Below, piece after piece: positions 45,851 to 57,487 of a DNA stretch of 64,000 nt (position 1 is the stretch's first letter; every line of letters starts with the position of its first letter). A model generated the notes under the pieces. That model saw only the letters and a program-made list of their open reading frames with translations, was not told the DNA's origin and did no database searches. Source of the DNA: Odontocerum albicorne (taxonomy: Eukaryota; Arthropoda; Insecta; Trichoptera; Odontoceridae); assembly GCA_949825065.1 (NCBI GenBank), contig OX463845.1, positions 24,654,728-24,718,727 on the forward strand, in the 5' to 3' direction. The position numbers and the translations under genes are program-made.

Positions 45851-46889
45851 AAAGCTATGAATGTAACATATTGGATTTTATTATAGTACAAAGTCTTCTC
45901 CATCTCTAATGTTACAAAACTAGTTAAAAATATGTTTTACAATCATTGGGAGTAAGAATAATGTTTTTTTTAATTCTTGTTATTTTCTCTAAAATATTTT
46001 ATTTGTTAGCATATAGCTATACACATGTATATGAAAAATATGTTCTTTTTTATTAAACTTGAACTTATTTATTTTAATACGATCTACATAATTAATAGAT
46101 ATTTATTTTATTAGTGCTTTTAGTTTAGGAAACGTTCAATCATAAATATATTTTTAGTTCGTAGTAAATATATATATTTATAATATACTCAAATTTTTCA
46201 TTCCATACTAAGCATAGTTATGTTTTCACCAATATCTTAAAATGGGAAAAATATAGGTTGGACTTTATGTACACATTTGTAATCGAGGGACATTTTTGAA
46301 ATTGGACATTTTTTTGGAATGGGTTAATTTTGCATTATAACCCACTATTATACAAAATATGTATGATTAAATGCAAAAAAAACCAACTCATATTTTACTA
46401 TTTCTGTGATAATTGAGGAAATATCACACTATTTTGTATGGACTATAATTTAACCATAAAATATATGTTTAACTGACATTTTTGCACAGGATTGATTTTT
46501 GCTTTTTTGATATATCAAATAAATAAAAACAAATGTCTTGCAGGTTGGACCCTTTTTCATGTATACATCCATACATGAATAGCAATAATCACGTGTACCA
46601 ACATAATGTTAACAAGGAATTCTTTCCATAATTTGAAAAAAAATTGTTTTCTCAGTAATTAAAAATTCTAGTAACACATGCTTAAAATATTTTTAATGAT
46701 TTTTTGCATATCGGCATCAATATTTAATTTGATTTTATTTTAATTAAGTTGTCAAGATGAAAGAAAAGGCAGGCCAGGAATTGGTATGGTCACATTTTGA
46801 AATAAAACATTGAATTTTTGTTTTTATAAATCAAACTCTACAAAAAAAAGAATGAAGAATTTTCTTACTACATTAAACATACACAAATA

Positions 46890-47110
46890 CAATCATGCAA
46901 TTTCTCTGTTGGGGTAGGCAGAGGCGACAGAGGACCAAAATTTCCTATCATTTTCCTAAACTTTCATCATTCATCATTTCTATATAGCTGAAACATCTCA
47001 ATGGCTCTTTCTTTATCTGAAGCACTGCACCATCGTTCAATCCACATTCTTTCCTAATGTCCTCATTCCTTATCCTGTCATACATGCTTATGATATTCAT
47101 ATTTTTATAG
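46890..47110 (-). repeat. LINE 3' terminus and short tail (minus)
   Basis: The sequence atttctctgttggggtaggc followed by agaggcgacagagg matches the 3' terminus at 4131. Further in, ctaatgtcctcattccttat matches the RIRNE..EC coding tail in reverse. Most of the element is missing. Confidence 0.55.
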
Positions 47111-47236
47111 TAGCTTAAAATTTGTATGATTTAAGCAAATTTTCTTTTACCCTATTTTTTGTTTCATTTCACATTTTATATACATGATAACTACATGGTA
47201 TATATGGCAGATTTATTTTCTATGTACCTATATAAA

Positions 47237-47880
47237 TTATATATTTTTTATAATATATATATAATATATTAGCAAAGTAAGTATCTCCTCAGATGATGAA
47301 AGACTTACGAGGGATTTTGAATAGCATGTAGTAATAGGAAACAAAATCAATGGGGCACTAAAACGAACATACTCGAACCAAACAGTATTAAAATCTGTTA
47401 AGATGATAGTCCACAACAATATTTTAGTACTGACTTTGATGTATGGGAGTGAAACGTTGATGAGAAAAAATACTGAAAAAAAATTAATAAATGCTGTAGA
47501 AATTAATGCACTGAGAAGAATACATGGGGTAACAATGTATAACAGAATACGGAATGAAATTATTAGGACAGGCTGATGTATTATGTAAGCTGAAGAAGAA
47601 CACTGAGATGGTTTGGACATGTAGAACGAATGAATGAAGAAAGACTGACAAAACAAATATACAGTGCAAATGTGAATGGAATGTATGATAGAAGACAAAG
47701 AAAAGTATTGTCAGATCAAGTGAATAATATTTAAAAAGGAAATGTAAAGTCAGAAAAAATTAAAGGAGTTGTATGAGAATATGTATGGATATAGAGGAGC
47801 GATAGGAAAGACTGGTGTTCTATTGTCTCTGCCTACCCTGACAGTGAAACGGCATGATGGTATGTTTATTTTCTTTATCG
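47237..47880 (+). pseudogene. LINE ORF2 tail with 3' end (plus)
   Basis: Plus-strand frames give VLTLMYGSETLMRKNT near 47430-47475 (the YGSETW block), INAVEINALRRIHGV and TMYNRIRNEIIRTG near 47485-47575, then a [20 protein letters not shown] stretch near 47650-47705. The 3' terminus ctctgcctaccctgacagtg and ggtatgttt ends it near 47870. This is the clearest C-terminal copy of the family in the window, but it still has stops. Confidence 0.65.
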
Positions 47881-48099
47881 AACCATCTTTAATTTAAGAT
47901 AATTTCTATTACTAAGTTAAAAATAAATTAAATTTTAATGATTATGTTAAAATGAAAATAAAATGAGAAATCTGGAAACAATATATTACTAAGAAATTAA
48001 GGGAATAGAATGCGAACTAGAATAATGAATCATTTAAGTCTAATGTTTAAGTCAAGTCATACACCAAGCTTAGTTACAATGAATCATTTTTGTTTTCAG

Positions 48100-51000
48100 C
48101 AAGTGCAACCATGGAATCCAATAAGGGAAAGTGCTTCTTTACCAACACCCAAGTTAGGGTCATCATACCACACAGCAAGACGTCATCCATGGAGGCCTGT
48201 GTTGGGATATGAAGAAGTAGAATCCAGGCCATTGTTAATAATTTATTTACTATGATTCCTAAAGTGTGTTTTTATATTTGATTGGCAGTAACGTAACATT
48301 TATTCCTTTAGCATTGACAACAACCATGGTCTAGTTGATAAGACACCTGTCTTATAATTCGGGGGTTGTGCGTTTGATTCCCGTTGGTATCTAAAATTTT
48401 AAAAAAGGGTCCAGTCTGGTTTTCACTTAAGGCTTGTTTTAACACTTTTCTTTGATTGGAAGAGATTGCCAATAAATGAAAGTGTAATACAACATAATAC
48501 ATTATTTAGTATTTGGTGACTTCAAGCGTTCTTTTTTAACTATGTAGCATTCTTAAAAAAATGTAACATAAGAATTCTCCGGATACTTATAAACTATTAA
48601 CTTGAAAAAATTTGGAAAGTTCTGTGAAATATGTAATTTTTGCCTATCAAACTTCTAAAGGACACAAGAAAAAAAACCGTCAGATATGTTCATAGCTTTA
48701 GAATAATTCATTCAGTGTGGTTTATGATTGTTCAATCGATGGTAGAGATACTGAAAACTACCTTTCATCTCAGAAAGAACATTTTCGCAGAGTGCAGGAT
48801 GGATAGTGTAATTTATTTTCATTGCACTTAATTTCATTTGAGATTCTTCAGTTGATGTTGTTAACAATGAGATACCTGGTATTACTGTTCTATTGGTGAT
48901 GTGTTGAAGATATGTTCTACCTGTTTATAATTATGTTGTAATCATGAAATATCAAAAAGAAAATTACTGGTTACAATATAGTGGGGAATTTTTTGGTTAT
49001 TATTCATTATTGCCAAGTTTCTCAAGTGTGGAATCGGTGCTCTGATACGTCATCTTTACCATCTTTGTAAAAAGGTTTGGAATGAGGTGTGCTGTCCAAA
49101 AGATTGGAGAAATAGATCCACTCTCATCCTTCATAAGAAGGTCGTCTTCTTATTTTAGGCCTGTTATGCTCCTGCATCATTGTTTGCCTCTTGTGACGTC
49201 GACTGCCAGCTGTCTTTCCATCTTTTGGGAGGTCGTTCTGGAGGTCTGCTTGCTTGGGGGATACTGTCCCTGGCCATTCTTATGGCTCTTGGTTCCGCCA
49301 TTCTGGATACGTGTTCGTTCCAGAACCTTCTTCTCTGTCGTCCCCATCTGACAATATCTTCAACTTCGCACATCCTTCGGATTTCTGTGTTTCGTGCTCT
49401 ATCACCAAAGGTTTTACCTAAATATATAAGAAGGTAACCCTCTGAAATGTGGAAGAACAGAGAACTCTTCCCATCTTGGCCTGCGTATAAAAATAGGGAA
49501 GACGAAGCTGATGAGTAGCGATTAGCGATACCTTCTTGTGTATAAACAATGTCCCTATCAACAAAGTAGATACATTTAAATATTTGAGTGCCACGGTTGT
49601 GAAATTTTGTGTAAAAGTATTGTAAGTCAAAAAATATTGATTAGAGTCCTCCAGTAATGCCTCATGTGTTAAATGAGGATGGTCTAATAAAACAGGATAA
49701 TGATCCACAAAATATTTTAATGCATGGTAAAATGATATGTTATTTCACATTAACATGTCGATTATCGGTTTCCCAGTATGAAATATTGTGGTGATAATTC
49801 AAATGTTGCCTTATCACACTAAATGATCTTATTGGCAAATAGAACATTCTCATCATATTTTGTTAAATGCCTCCTGAAAAATTCATTCTCTGACTCACAA
49901 TTGTCTTTGTTGACCATAATAATTTTGGAAGAAAGCTTTTCCATTTCATGTGCTTTAAAATGTTATGCACACTGGATTTGAAAATTTTCATTTCCCGAGT
50001 AGTTTGTGCAGGTTCTAGCGTTTTTTTATAAATGTTTCAGCACTTTTTGTGGGGATTATGGATACATGAGGTCTACCAGATTATTGCCTTTGTAGATTTT
50101 GACATTGCCTACAAAATTATCATTAATATGCCAAATTGTGAGATTTGTGTGTGGTTTAGTGCCGTGGTCCCCAACCTATGGGCCGCGGCCCGGTACCGGG
50201 CCGTGGGCCAATTGGTACTGGGCCGCGCAAGGGCCTGCTTAAAAATCAAAATTACTTTTGAAAAATCGAACATACCCAATAAAACTTAATTATTGCTTAA
50301 AATAATTATTCCGTTGAAAACCCCTTCACGCTAAGTTACCACCGACCTTCCGACAATACCTTCGAAATAAAACAACACCACACTACCATATGCATGCCGC
50401 ATGCGGAGTCATCCTTGATTCCGAAGGCGGTCTTGCCGTAACTTAAACAAGGCAAATACTATATATTTTATATACTTTATATATACATAAGATGTCAAAA
50501 GTCGTCCTCTGTCGATCGAAGATCGAGTCGATACGTCTATCGATCGAGATTTCAGATCTTATCAATACTTAAAAAAGTGAAAATCGGGATATATACTTAA
50601 CTGTTGGAAGCTTCCTTATAGGTACGAGCTGTACGGGACGTGGCTCTTCCATTTCAATATGTGTCTAAATAATAATGTACCGGGAGTCTGGTCTGGCAGA
50701 GACAATATAAAAACTTCATTTTTTGTTATATTTTTAATTTCTGAAATATTAGAAATTGTTAATTTTACTGACTTTTATTAGGCCTAAAAAGTTTAAGCTA
50801 TCATTATCGTTATGTTCTAATGTAAATTTAAAATTCAGATGAAGGTTGTTAATGAATGTAAGAAAATTCTTTAATTGTCTGTTGCTACCTGACCAAATAA
50901 TGAAAATATTATCAACATATCTAATCCAAACAAAAACATTAGATAATAATGAAAGTCCGCAGTCCACAAGTTTGTTTTCAATAGAATCCATAAATATTTC

Positions 51001-54000
51001 GCAAACAAAGGAGAAGCGGGATTACCCATAGCCCATAGGCAAGCCGTAAAGTATGGCAACCTCTTTTACGGCACGTCAAAAAATAACCTTTTTTATCAGT
51101 GACGCTGTAGCTTTGGTGGAGAGAAGGTGTGTGTCGTTCTTCTCTCTCTTTACCGGTACCTTCTCATGTTTAACAGTGCTTAGTGTACGTGTATATACTG
51201 TTTGCTCAAATTTAGCCCACAAAATCGTAAAAATGAATACGAAACAGACGTCGTTAGAAAGATTCCTCGGGAAAAAGAAAAGGCCCAGTGAAGAGTCTGA
51301 AGAAGCGCCTTCAACATCAAAGAGATATATCCCATTTAAGAGAAAATACCAGGAGTCCTACTTGAAATATGGATTTATCGGGACAGGTGATTCCCACACA
51401 CCAATCCCGCTCTGCTTAGTTTGCGGCGACAAGCTCTCTAATGAGGCAATGAAACCTTCAAAACTGCTTCGCCACTTAAAAACCAAGCACCCTGGATTAA
51501 AAGACAAGCCTCTGGAGTATTTTGAAAGAATGAAACGGGAATACGAAGGACAGAAGAAATTTATGAGGGCCACCACATCAATAAATGATAATGCATTGAG
51601 AGCATCATATTTGGTGGCAAACCGTATTGCTAAGGCTAAAAAGCCATTCAATATCGGTGAAGAATTGATCTTGCCCTCCACTAAAGATATTTGCCGTGAA
51701 CTTCTAGGAGAGGCTGCTGTGGAAAAGATAGCACATGTGCCTTTGTCGGCTAGCACTGTGACTAGGCGCATTGAGGAAATAGCCGAAGACATTGAGACAC
51801 AATTGTTGAAGAGGATTAATACATCACCGTGGTACGCACTCCAGGTCGACGAATCTACAGATATCGACAACAAGGCAATACTACTTGTTTATGTGCGATA
51901 TCTATATGAGGAGGATGTGCATGAGGATGTGTTATGTGCACTATCTTTGCCAACCAACACCACAGGAGCAGAACTGTTCAAGGCACTGGATGGTTATATA
52001 TCAGGAAAACTAAAATGGTCTTTTTGTGTTGGCATATGCACAGACGGAGCTGCTGCCATGACCGGACGACTGTCTGGTTTAGCTGCTCGGATTAAGGAGG
52101 TTGCACCTGAGAGTGAATCTACGCATTGTATCATTCATAGGGAAATGCTTGCAAGCCGAAAAATTTCACCGGAATTCAACAGCGTATTGAATGATGTCGT
52201 TAAAGTTATTAACCACATCAAAGCACACGCCCTTAACTCGCGCCTGTTTGAGCAACTTTGTGAGGAGATGGACGCAGAGCACAAATGCCTTCTCTTACAT
52301 ACAGAAATAAGATGGTTATCCAGAGGGAAATCGCTAACCAGAGTATTTGAATTACGAGAGCCATTGCAAAGATTTCTCGCAGAAAAGAAGTCACCGCTGG
52401 CAGCACATTTCAAAGACAAGGCATGGGTTGCAAAACTGGCTTACCTGTGTGACGTATTCAGCCTGCTCAATGAACTTAATCTGTCCCTTCAGGGTAAAAT
52501 GACAACTGTTTTCAAGTTGGCAGACAAAGTAGCTGCATTTAAAGCCAAACTGGAGTTGTGGGAACGACGCGTGAACAGAGGCATTTTGGACATGTTTCAG
52601 ACATTGGCGGGGATTTTAGGCGAGACTGAGCCAGAGCATTCATTCTCCCAGTTGGTGCAAGATCACCTGTCTTTACTTTTAAAAGAGTTTGAGCGCTACT
52701 TCCCAACCACAAAAGACCCACGAACTGGCAAGGAATGGATCCGGGACCCATTTATCAATAAACCACGCGAATATAGCATGCCTGCGAAAGAAGAAGATCA
52801 ACTGCTGGATATTGCAAATGACGGCAGCCTTAAAACTATGTTCAAAACAACAACTCTGCCGGTGTTCTAGATTAGAGTCATGGCGGAATACCCTGAGATT
52901 GCCACCACAGCACTAAAATCCCTATTGCCATTTCCGACATCCTATCTATGTGAAGCGGGGTTTTCTGCAATGACAGCAACCAAAACAAAACAAAGAAATA
53001 AACTGGACATAAGCAAGACACTTCGGGTGTCACAATCTCCTATTACCCCCAGATGGAACCATCTCGTTTCAATGAAGCAAGCTCAGGGTTCTCATTGATT
53101 TAGCATTAAGTTAAAATATTAAATCTGTTTTTATTCATTTTTAAGGGGTAACTGTATTTTATTTTGAAGGCATGTTTAAACACGATTCAATTAAAAATAT
53201 TAAATCAAAACACATAAAACTTCAACATCAAAACTTTTAAAGAAAATAGATAAATAACTTTCAAGTTAATATATCTGCCTAGATATCAGAATAACATTAA
53301 AATCCCGATATTAAATCCTAAGCATTCTCAAAATTATTTTCTCTATCTTGGAAAAAAATACTTTCAACCTTCCGTTGAACCTTAAAAATATTGAAATACC
53401 CATGAATCCAAAAGAAAATTAAAAAATTATCTGAAACTGAATAATCCTTCATTGTTATTATAAATTTTTTCTTCATTTTTCCCACAAACCTTGTGTTTTC
53501 TCTACTATTATTTGTCACTATAACTTATGTACCACAGTTGTAAATTTTATTATTATATATTGTACAAATATATTGTTATTAAATTAAAAAAAAAAACTAC
53601 ATTCAATGTGTACCCCCCCCCCCCAGTGGGCCGCGGTAAAATTATGAAACGTTGACCGGTCCGCGGCGACAAAAAGGTTGGGGACCACTGGTTTAGTGGA
53701 CTTGATTAATATTTCCCGATTTTCAACACCACTTATACACAAATTTTAGCTGTTTAAATATAGTATTTTTTGTTATCACAACCAAGTTGCAACAAAAAAA
53801 GATAAAAGGTTACTTAATTGTGGGCTAATTAAGTGTTTTAAAATTTTTTAGAAACCCTTATTTTTTTATCTTTGTAGACCATCACAGCCTGTGACAAATG
53901 CTCTTGTGGACCCATGTTATGGCGGTCTAGAGCCTCTGAGGTTCCCTAATATGATCACTGGATTTGATCGGGCCCCAGAACATGCAGCACGTGCAGCTCT

Positions 54001-54297
54001 TTATACGAGGTACACTCCTTATGAATGGGGACAGAATACCATCGCTAACTACAATGAGTCAGATGCAAAGAGAAACTACTCCGAGAGGGTGAGGAATGAC
54101 ATTATAAGATGTGTTAGGTATGTTTGAACTATTACTTGATTCTACATTTATTTACTTATTTTAAATTAAATTAATATTTTTTGACTGACAAATTGGAACA
54201 TGGCAGGGAAACTGATGAGAGAACACTTCAAGGACAAAGAGATGCTGGGCAAAGAATCGGTGAAAGGATTACCGACACAACATTTTGGAGAAATGAG
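48100..54297 (+). CDS. Tektin (tektin-3/4-like), partial: three exons
   Basis: The exons are 48100-48233, 53878-54117 and 54207 to about 54297. Acceptors are ttttcag, tttgtag and ggcag; donors are gttaat, gtatgt and a weak gttcaa. Phases agree (2 and 2). The first exon is Pro-rich (QVQPWNPIRESASLPTPKLG, RRHPWRPVLGYEEVESRP), like the N-terminal head of tektin-3-type proteins. The second reads ALYTRYTPYEWGQNTIANYN then ESDAKRNYSERVRNDIIRC. The third reads ETDERTLQGQRDAGQRIGER then ITDTTFWRNE, where FWRNE corresponds to the FWKSE motif of tektin coiled coils. Tektins are filament proteins of axonemal doublets, so sperm flagella in insects. The end of the third exon is uncertain, and the rod and C-terminus were not found. 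The first intron carries a SINE, LINE debris and the hAT element. Confidence 0.85.
48325..48490 (+). repeat. tRNA-derived SINE
   Basis: The box-A-like atggtctagttgataaga, the box B gtgcgtttgattcccgttgg, gggtccagtctggttttcac and the ggaagagattgcca tail end near 48480. It is the most complete plus-strand copy in the window. Confidence 0.75.
49090..49640 (-). pseudogene. LINE C-terminal tail (minus) and adjoining plus-strand LINE scrap
   Basis: Minus-strand 49373-49164 reads CEVEDIVRWGRQRRRFWNEH, VSRMAEPRAIRMARDSIPQA and RPPERPPKRWKDSWQ, a well-preserved LINE tail with the RPxGRPxxRW motif. On the plus strand at 49550-49620 a separate piece reads VPINKVDTFKYLSATVV, the same block as at 1010. 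Two insertions in opposite orientation therefore abut. Confidence 0.65.
50749..51055 (-). pseudogene. Penelope-like reverse-transcriptase fragment inside the hAT element
   Basis: The minus strand reads MGNPASPLFAKYLW near 51030-50990, then MDSIENKLVDCGLS. After that comes VWIRYVDNIFIIWSGSNRQL (YVDN-type catalytic block) and FLTFINNLHLNFKFTLEHN with LNFLGL. This is the fingers/palm segment of a Penelope-type polymerase, about 100 residues, with a frame break and a small duplication near the GLPMG motif. Nothing else of the element surrounds it. Confidence 0.8.
51233..53098 (+). pseudogene. hAT transposase (BED zinc finger, ZBED5/FAM200-like) with one nonsense codon
   Basis: The likely start is ATG 51233 (MNTKQTSLERFLGKKKRPSE); the frame is open from 51053 but that part lacks homology. 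The domains in order are a BED-type finger LCLVCGDKLSNE..LLRHLKTKH (residues about 62-90), the RNase-H-like core with Asp in WYALQVDESTDIDNKA and CTDGAAAMTG plus HCIIHRE (C-x2-H), and a long helical insertion. The C-terminal hAT dimerisation block [20 protein letters not shown] comes last. Codon 546 is TAG (52868-52870); the frame continues to TGA at 53098. The deleted relative at 36129 has TGG at this position, so the stop is a single-base change. A truncated protein without the dimerisation block is expected. Confidence 0.92.
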
Positions 54298-54359
54298 GTT
54301 CAAAGATTATTTATGTCCTTACAATTTAAAAAAACGTATTAGATTGCAGATTATTTTAA

Positions 54360-55460
54360 CTTTTATATAACAGACTGTGGACTTATCTGAATTAAGATGT
54401 TTAAAGGCATCCCTATATTCCCGATGTAATGTATAGGGTGATGATTATGCTGATGTACAGAAAAAACTTCTTCCAGTACTGGGCTCTTCTTAAAATTGGC
54501 CATTAAAAAAGCAAAAGCCTCTTTGTCTTAACCAGATGAATCAGCTTACTAACACTACACTCTCTAGTTCAGTCTCTGATGCTAAGCCATGCCATCTGTT
54601 TTCTGACACCTCTTCGACCCTTAATCTTTCACTTGATGAGATGTAAGAGGCCATACTTCTCACCGCATAAGACATGACTCAAAGATAACAACTTACGAAT
54701 ATTGTTTGATGTTTATGAACTGATGTTGCTGTTTTAATTTTTCACTATATCTGGGTCAAGTACGCCTGTTATAATGCTGCTGGGACACCTTAAATGTTTA
54801 ACTTTCTCCAGTAGATACCCGTCCAACATCAAGGGTACTCCAGTATGTTTTTTGTCGACTAAATACTATCAGTTTGATTTTAAATACATTTATATTAAGA
54901 CCCAATTCTTTTCCCATTGTATTCATGCTGTTAAGAAGTTTTTGAATGATATCTGCTAATATGATGGTATCATGTACCTATTTTTATTGATAATTATACC
55001 ATTCATTTTAAGTTCCATTTCTGAATTATTAAGTGCTTTATTAAAAACACTTCTAGAGCACATGTCAAACAGTTGGGGAAAAATACAACCTTGGCAGACA
55101 ATGTATTGGATTTCTATTTCATTTACTATATTATCCTTCTCTCATATTATCACTTTCTGATACATGAACAGTTTTAATGTCTTTACTATCGAGATTATGT
55201 TACTAGCATTCATATTAATTAATTATGTTTTACTCTACCCAAGGCCTTTTTATAACCTATGAAGCAGGCAGATACATCTTTCCACTGATCTCTATATTTT
55301 TGCAAGAGTACATTGATCACTAATAACACTTCATGTACGCCAAAAGCTTCTCTAAATCCAAATTGTGTCACAAAGACCCTTAATTCACGTATATATTTAA
55401 TTTTCAGCACATGATTTGTAAGGCTGATGAGACGATAGTCTGTTCATTTCTTTGGGTTAT
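54360..55460 (-). pseudogene. Non-LTR retrotransposon reverse-transcriptase core, decayed
   Basis: Minus-strand 55410-55219 reads TQFGFREAFGVHEVLLVINV, LLQKYRDQWKDVSACFIGYK and KALGRVKHN, the QFGFRxxxGTREAL..CFIDYEKAFD polymerase block with its Asp replaced. Lower down (55110-54960) comes a degenerate VRQGC..LFNMCSR..FNKAL block and a YADD-like region near 54970. On the plus strand 54375-54445 matches the 3'UTR-like sequence at 1525. Many breaks are present. Confidence 0.65.
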
Positions 55461-55741
55461 TTTTGGCATTATTATGAAAGTAAATTTTAACTAACCGTGA
55501 GGAGTTATCAACGTTTTCTGTATTATTTCAAATCTATAATTTTGTCACTTCATATGAAGATAAATCTTACGACACAAGAAATAATAATTATAAATAAAAA
55601 AATTAATTACAGGCTTTACTGACACTGAAATTAAATAGAAATATGTCTCGAGAAAAGTGTAAGAAATTAATATAAAAGTGTTGAAACAATATCTGTAAAC
55701 TAAAACAAACATTGTTATTTATATAAAGTTTAACCCAATTA

Positions 55742-55795
55742 TCTTCTATCTATCTATCTATCTTCTATCTATCTATCTATATATCTATCTATCAT

Positions 55796-55851
<56 letters not shown>

Positions 55852-55900
55852 CTATCTATCTATCTATCTATCTTCTATCTATCTATCTATCTATCTATCT

Positions 55901-55940
<40 letters not shown>

Positions 55941-55959
55941 CTATCTATCTATCTATCTA
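55742..55959. repeat. TCTA tetranucleotide microsatellite
   Basis: About 218 bp of (tatc)n, interrupted at intervals by an extra ttc (cttctatc). It ends exactly where the Helitron begins (TCTATATAAAT at 55960). Confidence 0.95.
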
Positions 55960-57487
55960 TCTATATAAATAAAAATGTAAATGTTCGTTAATTGAAGGCA
56001 GCTAATCTCCGGAAGTTCTCTACCGATTGCTTTGAAATTTTGAGTAAAGTTGATATTCGTCAACGGAAATGTTTTTTCATTTTTATTTATATATAAATAT
56101 CAGTGTATATAATAAAATTTTTAAATCAAAAACAAATATCTATGCGAACCTGTCGGGGACAAGGACTAACTAGATTTGTGACACATGTCAAATTTCATTT
56201 TCGACGTTTCGGAGTTTATATCAAATATTTAATTTTTAGTCTATATAAATAAAATATTTAATAATTTAATGTTTAAAAATAAATAATAAATTTTATATAT
56301 AATAAATGTTTTATTTTTGAGTCGAGACACGAACTGATAATAAATTTATTACAGAGGAAAAATAGGTTAGAATCCAAGATACGTCAAACTAACATTTGTG
56401 TTAATAAGGATAAGTTCCATTGTGTCATAGCAGCTTGAGAAAATTTTAATATGGCTGAATCAGGACTTTATAGCGCAAGCGCAGGAAATATATTTGATAG
56501 AACTAATACTAAATTTGTAAAAAATATCCAAGTAATATTTTATCTGTTTTCAAATATTTCGAGTATCGTTAAAATAAATATAATCGCTAAAACAAATATA
56601 GCTTATATTTATAAAATGATCTAAAATAAAGATATAACAATAACTTATATGTATAAAAAGATCGAGGATCGCTAAAATAAATATAAATTATATAGTATGT
56701 ATAAAAAAAGAGATGCGTGATACTCTCACGTGGTAGAAGTGAAACTTCTTAGATCTTAGGAAAAGTTGATTTTATGCATTGCTTTTTTTCGATTCGTTAA
56801 CGATTTTTTTAGGATTAGGAAATGGTTCTGTGGAATTTAATTCAAGAAAGTCTCTTTTAATTTAATAAAAAAAAATTTTTTTTTATTTTTAATAATAAAC
56901 AATAATAAATAATAATATAATACACTTAATAAAATGAAATTTAATATTAAATATATTAATATTTTTATATTTATATTAAATTTATTATTTTTAAATAATT
57001 ATTTAATTATTTATAGCTTTACTATTTTAATTATATAAAATATTATTTTATTATATAATTTTTTTTGTATAGCGCCATCTGCGTTAATTTATCCGCCATT
57101 TTCATTTCGTAATGTGCGTTGTTGACATATCTACCTCTAAGAATATCTTTTTCACTTAGTATTTTTAATTTATTTTTTTATTTTTCTGTTCAATTAGCGG
57201 TAAAATTTAATTGTTTTGATTGATTTTCGTTTGAATTCAAATCATATCGTGAATTGATCTCTTGGAGTGACGCGATCATTTGCTTCACAGAGATAACGTG
57301 ATGCTGGTATGTACATTTTTGACAAACGTCATATTTATTTTAAACGAAGTGAGAAATTTTTGTTAATTTGTAAAAAGATGTATAAATGTGTCATTATTGT
57401 TTGTTTTTTGTAATGTATTTATCTAAATAACTTGCTATTTATTAGAATCGATATTTATTGTTCATTAATGACGCGATCAAAGATGTC

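Larger units (their letters stand above)
50162..53690 (+). mobile_element. Full-length hAT element (3529 bp) in a tektin intron
   Basis: The left end is ccgtggtccccaacc and the complement of the right end is cagtggtccccaacc, with one mismatch. A perfect 8-bp target duplication gtttagtg is at 50154-50161 and 53691-53698. Both ends carry GC-rich subterminal repeats (gggccgcgg, ggtccgcgg). It encodes a transposase with one internal stop and carries an antisense Penelope fragment in its 5' region. Confidence 0.95.

Noticed and set aside
47237..47698. 153-codon minus-strand frame resembling a membrane protein
   Set aside because: It is antisense to the plus-strand LINE tail (RRIHG, RIRNE blocks), which explains both its openness and its composition.
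51053..51232. Longer start for the hAT transposase (60 extra residues)
   Set aside because: The added part is hydrophobic and unlike BED-finger transposases; the ATG at 51233 gives a typical start and follows directly after this region.
51358..51873. 171-codon minus-strand frame
   Set aside because: Shadow of the hAT transposase coding strand; it shows no domain and lies wholly within that frame.
55742..55959. Possible telomeric or centromeric satellite
   Set aside because: It is a plain TCTA tetranucleotide tract; it is neither the TTAGG insect telomere repeat nor a long-unit satellite.
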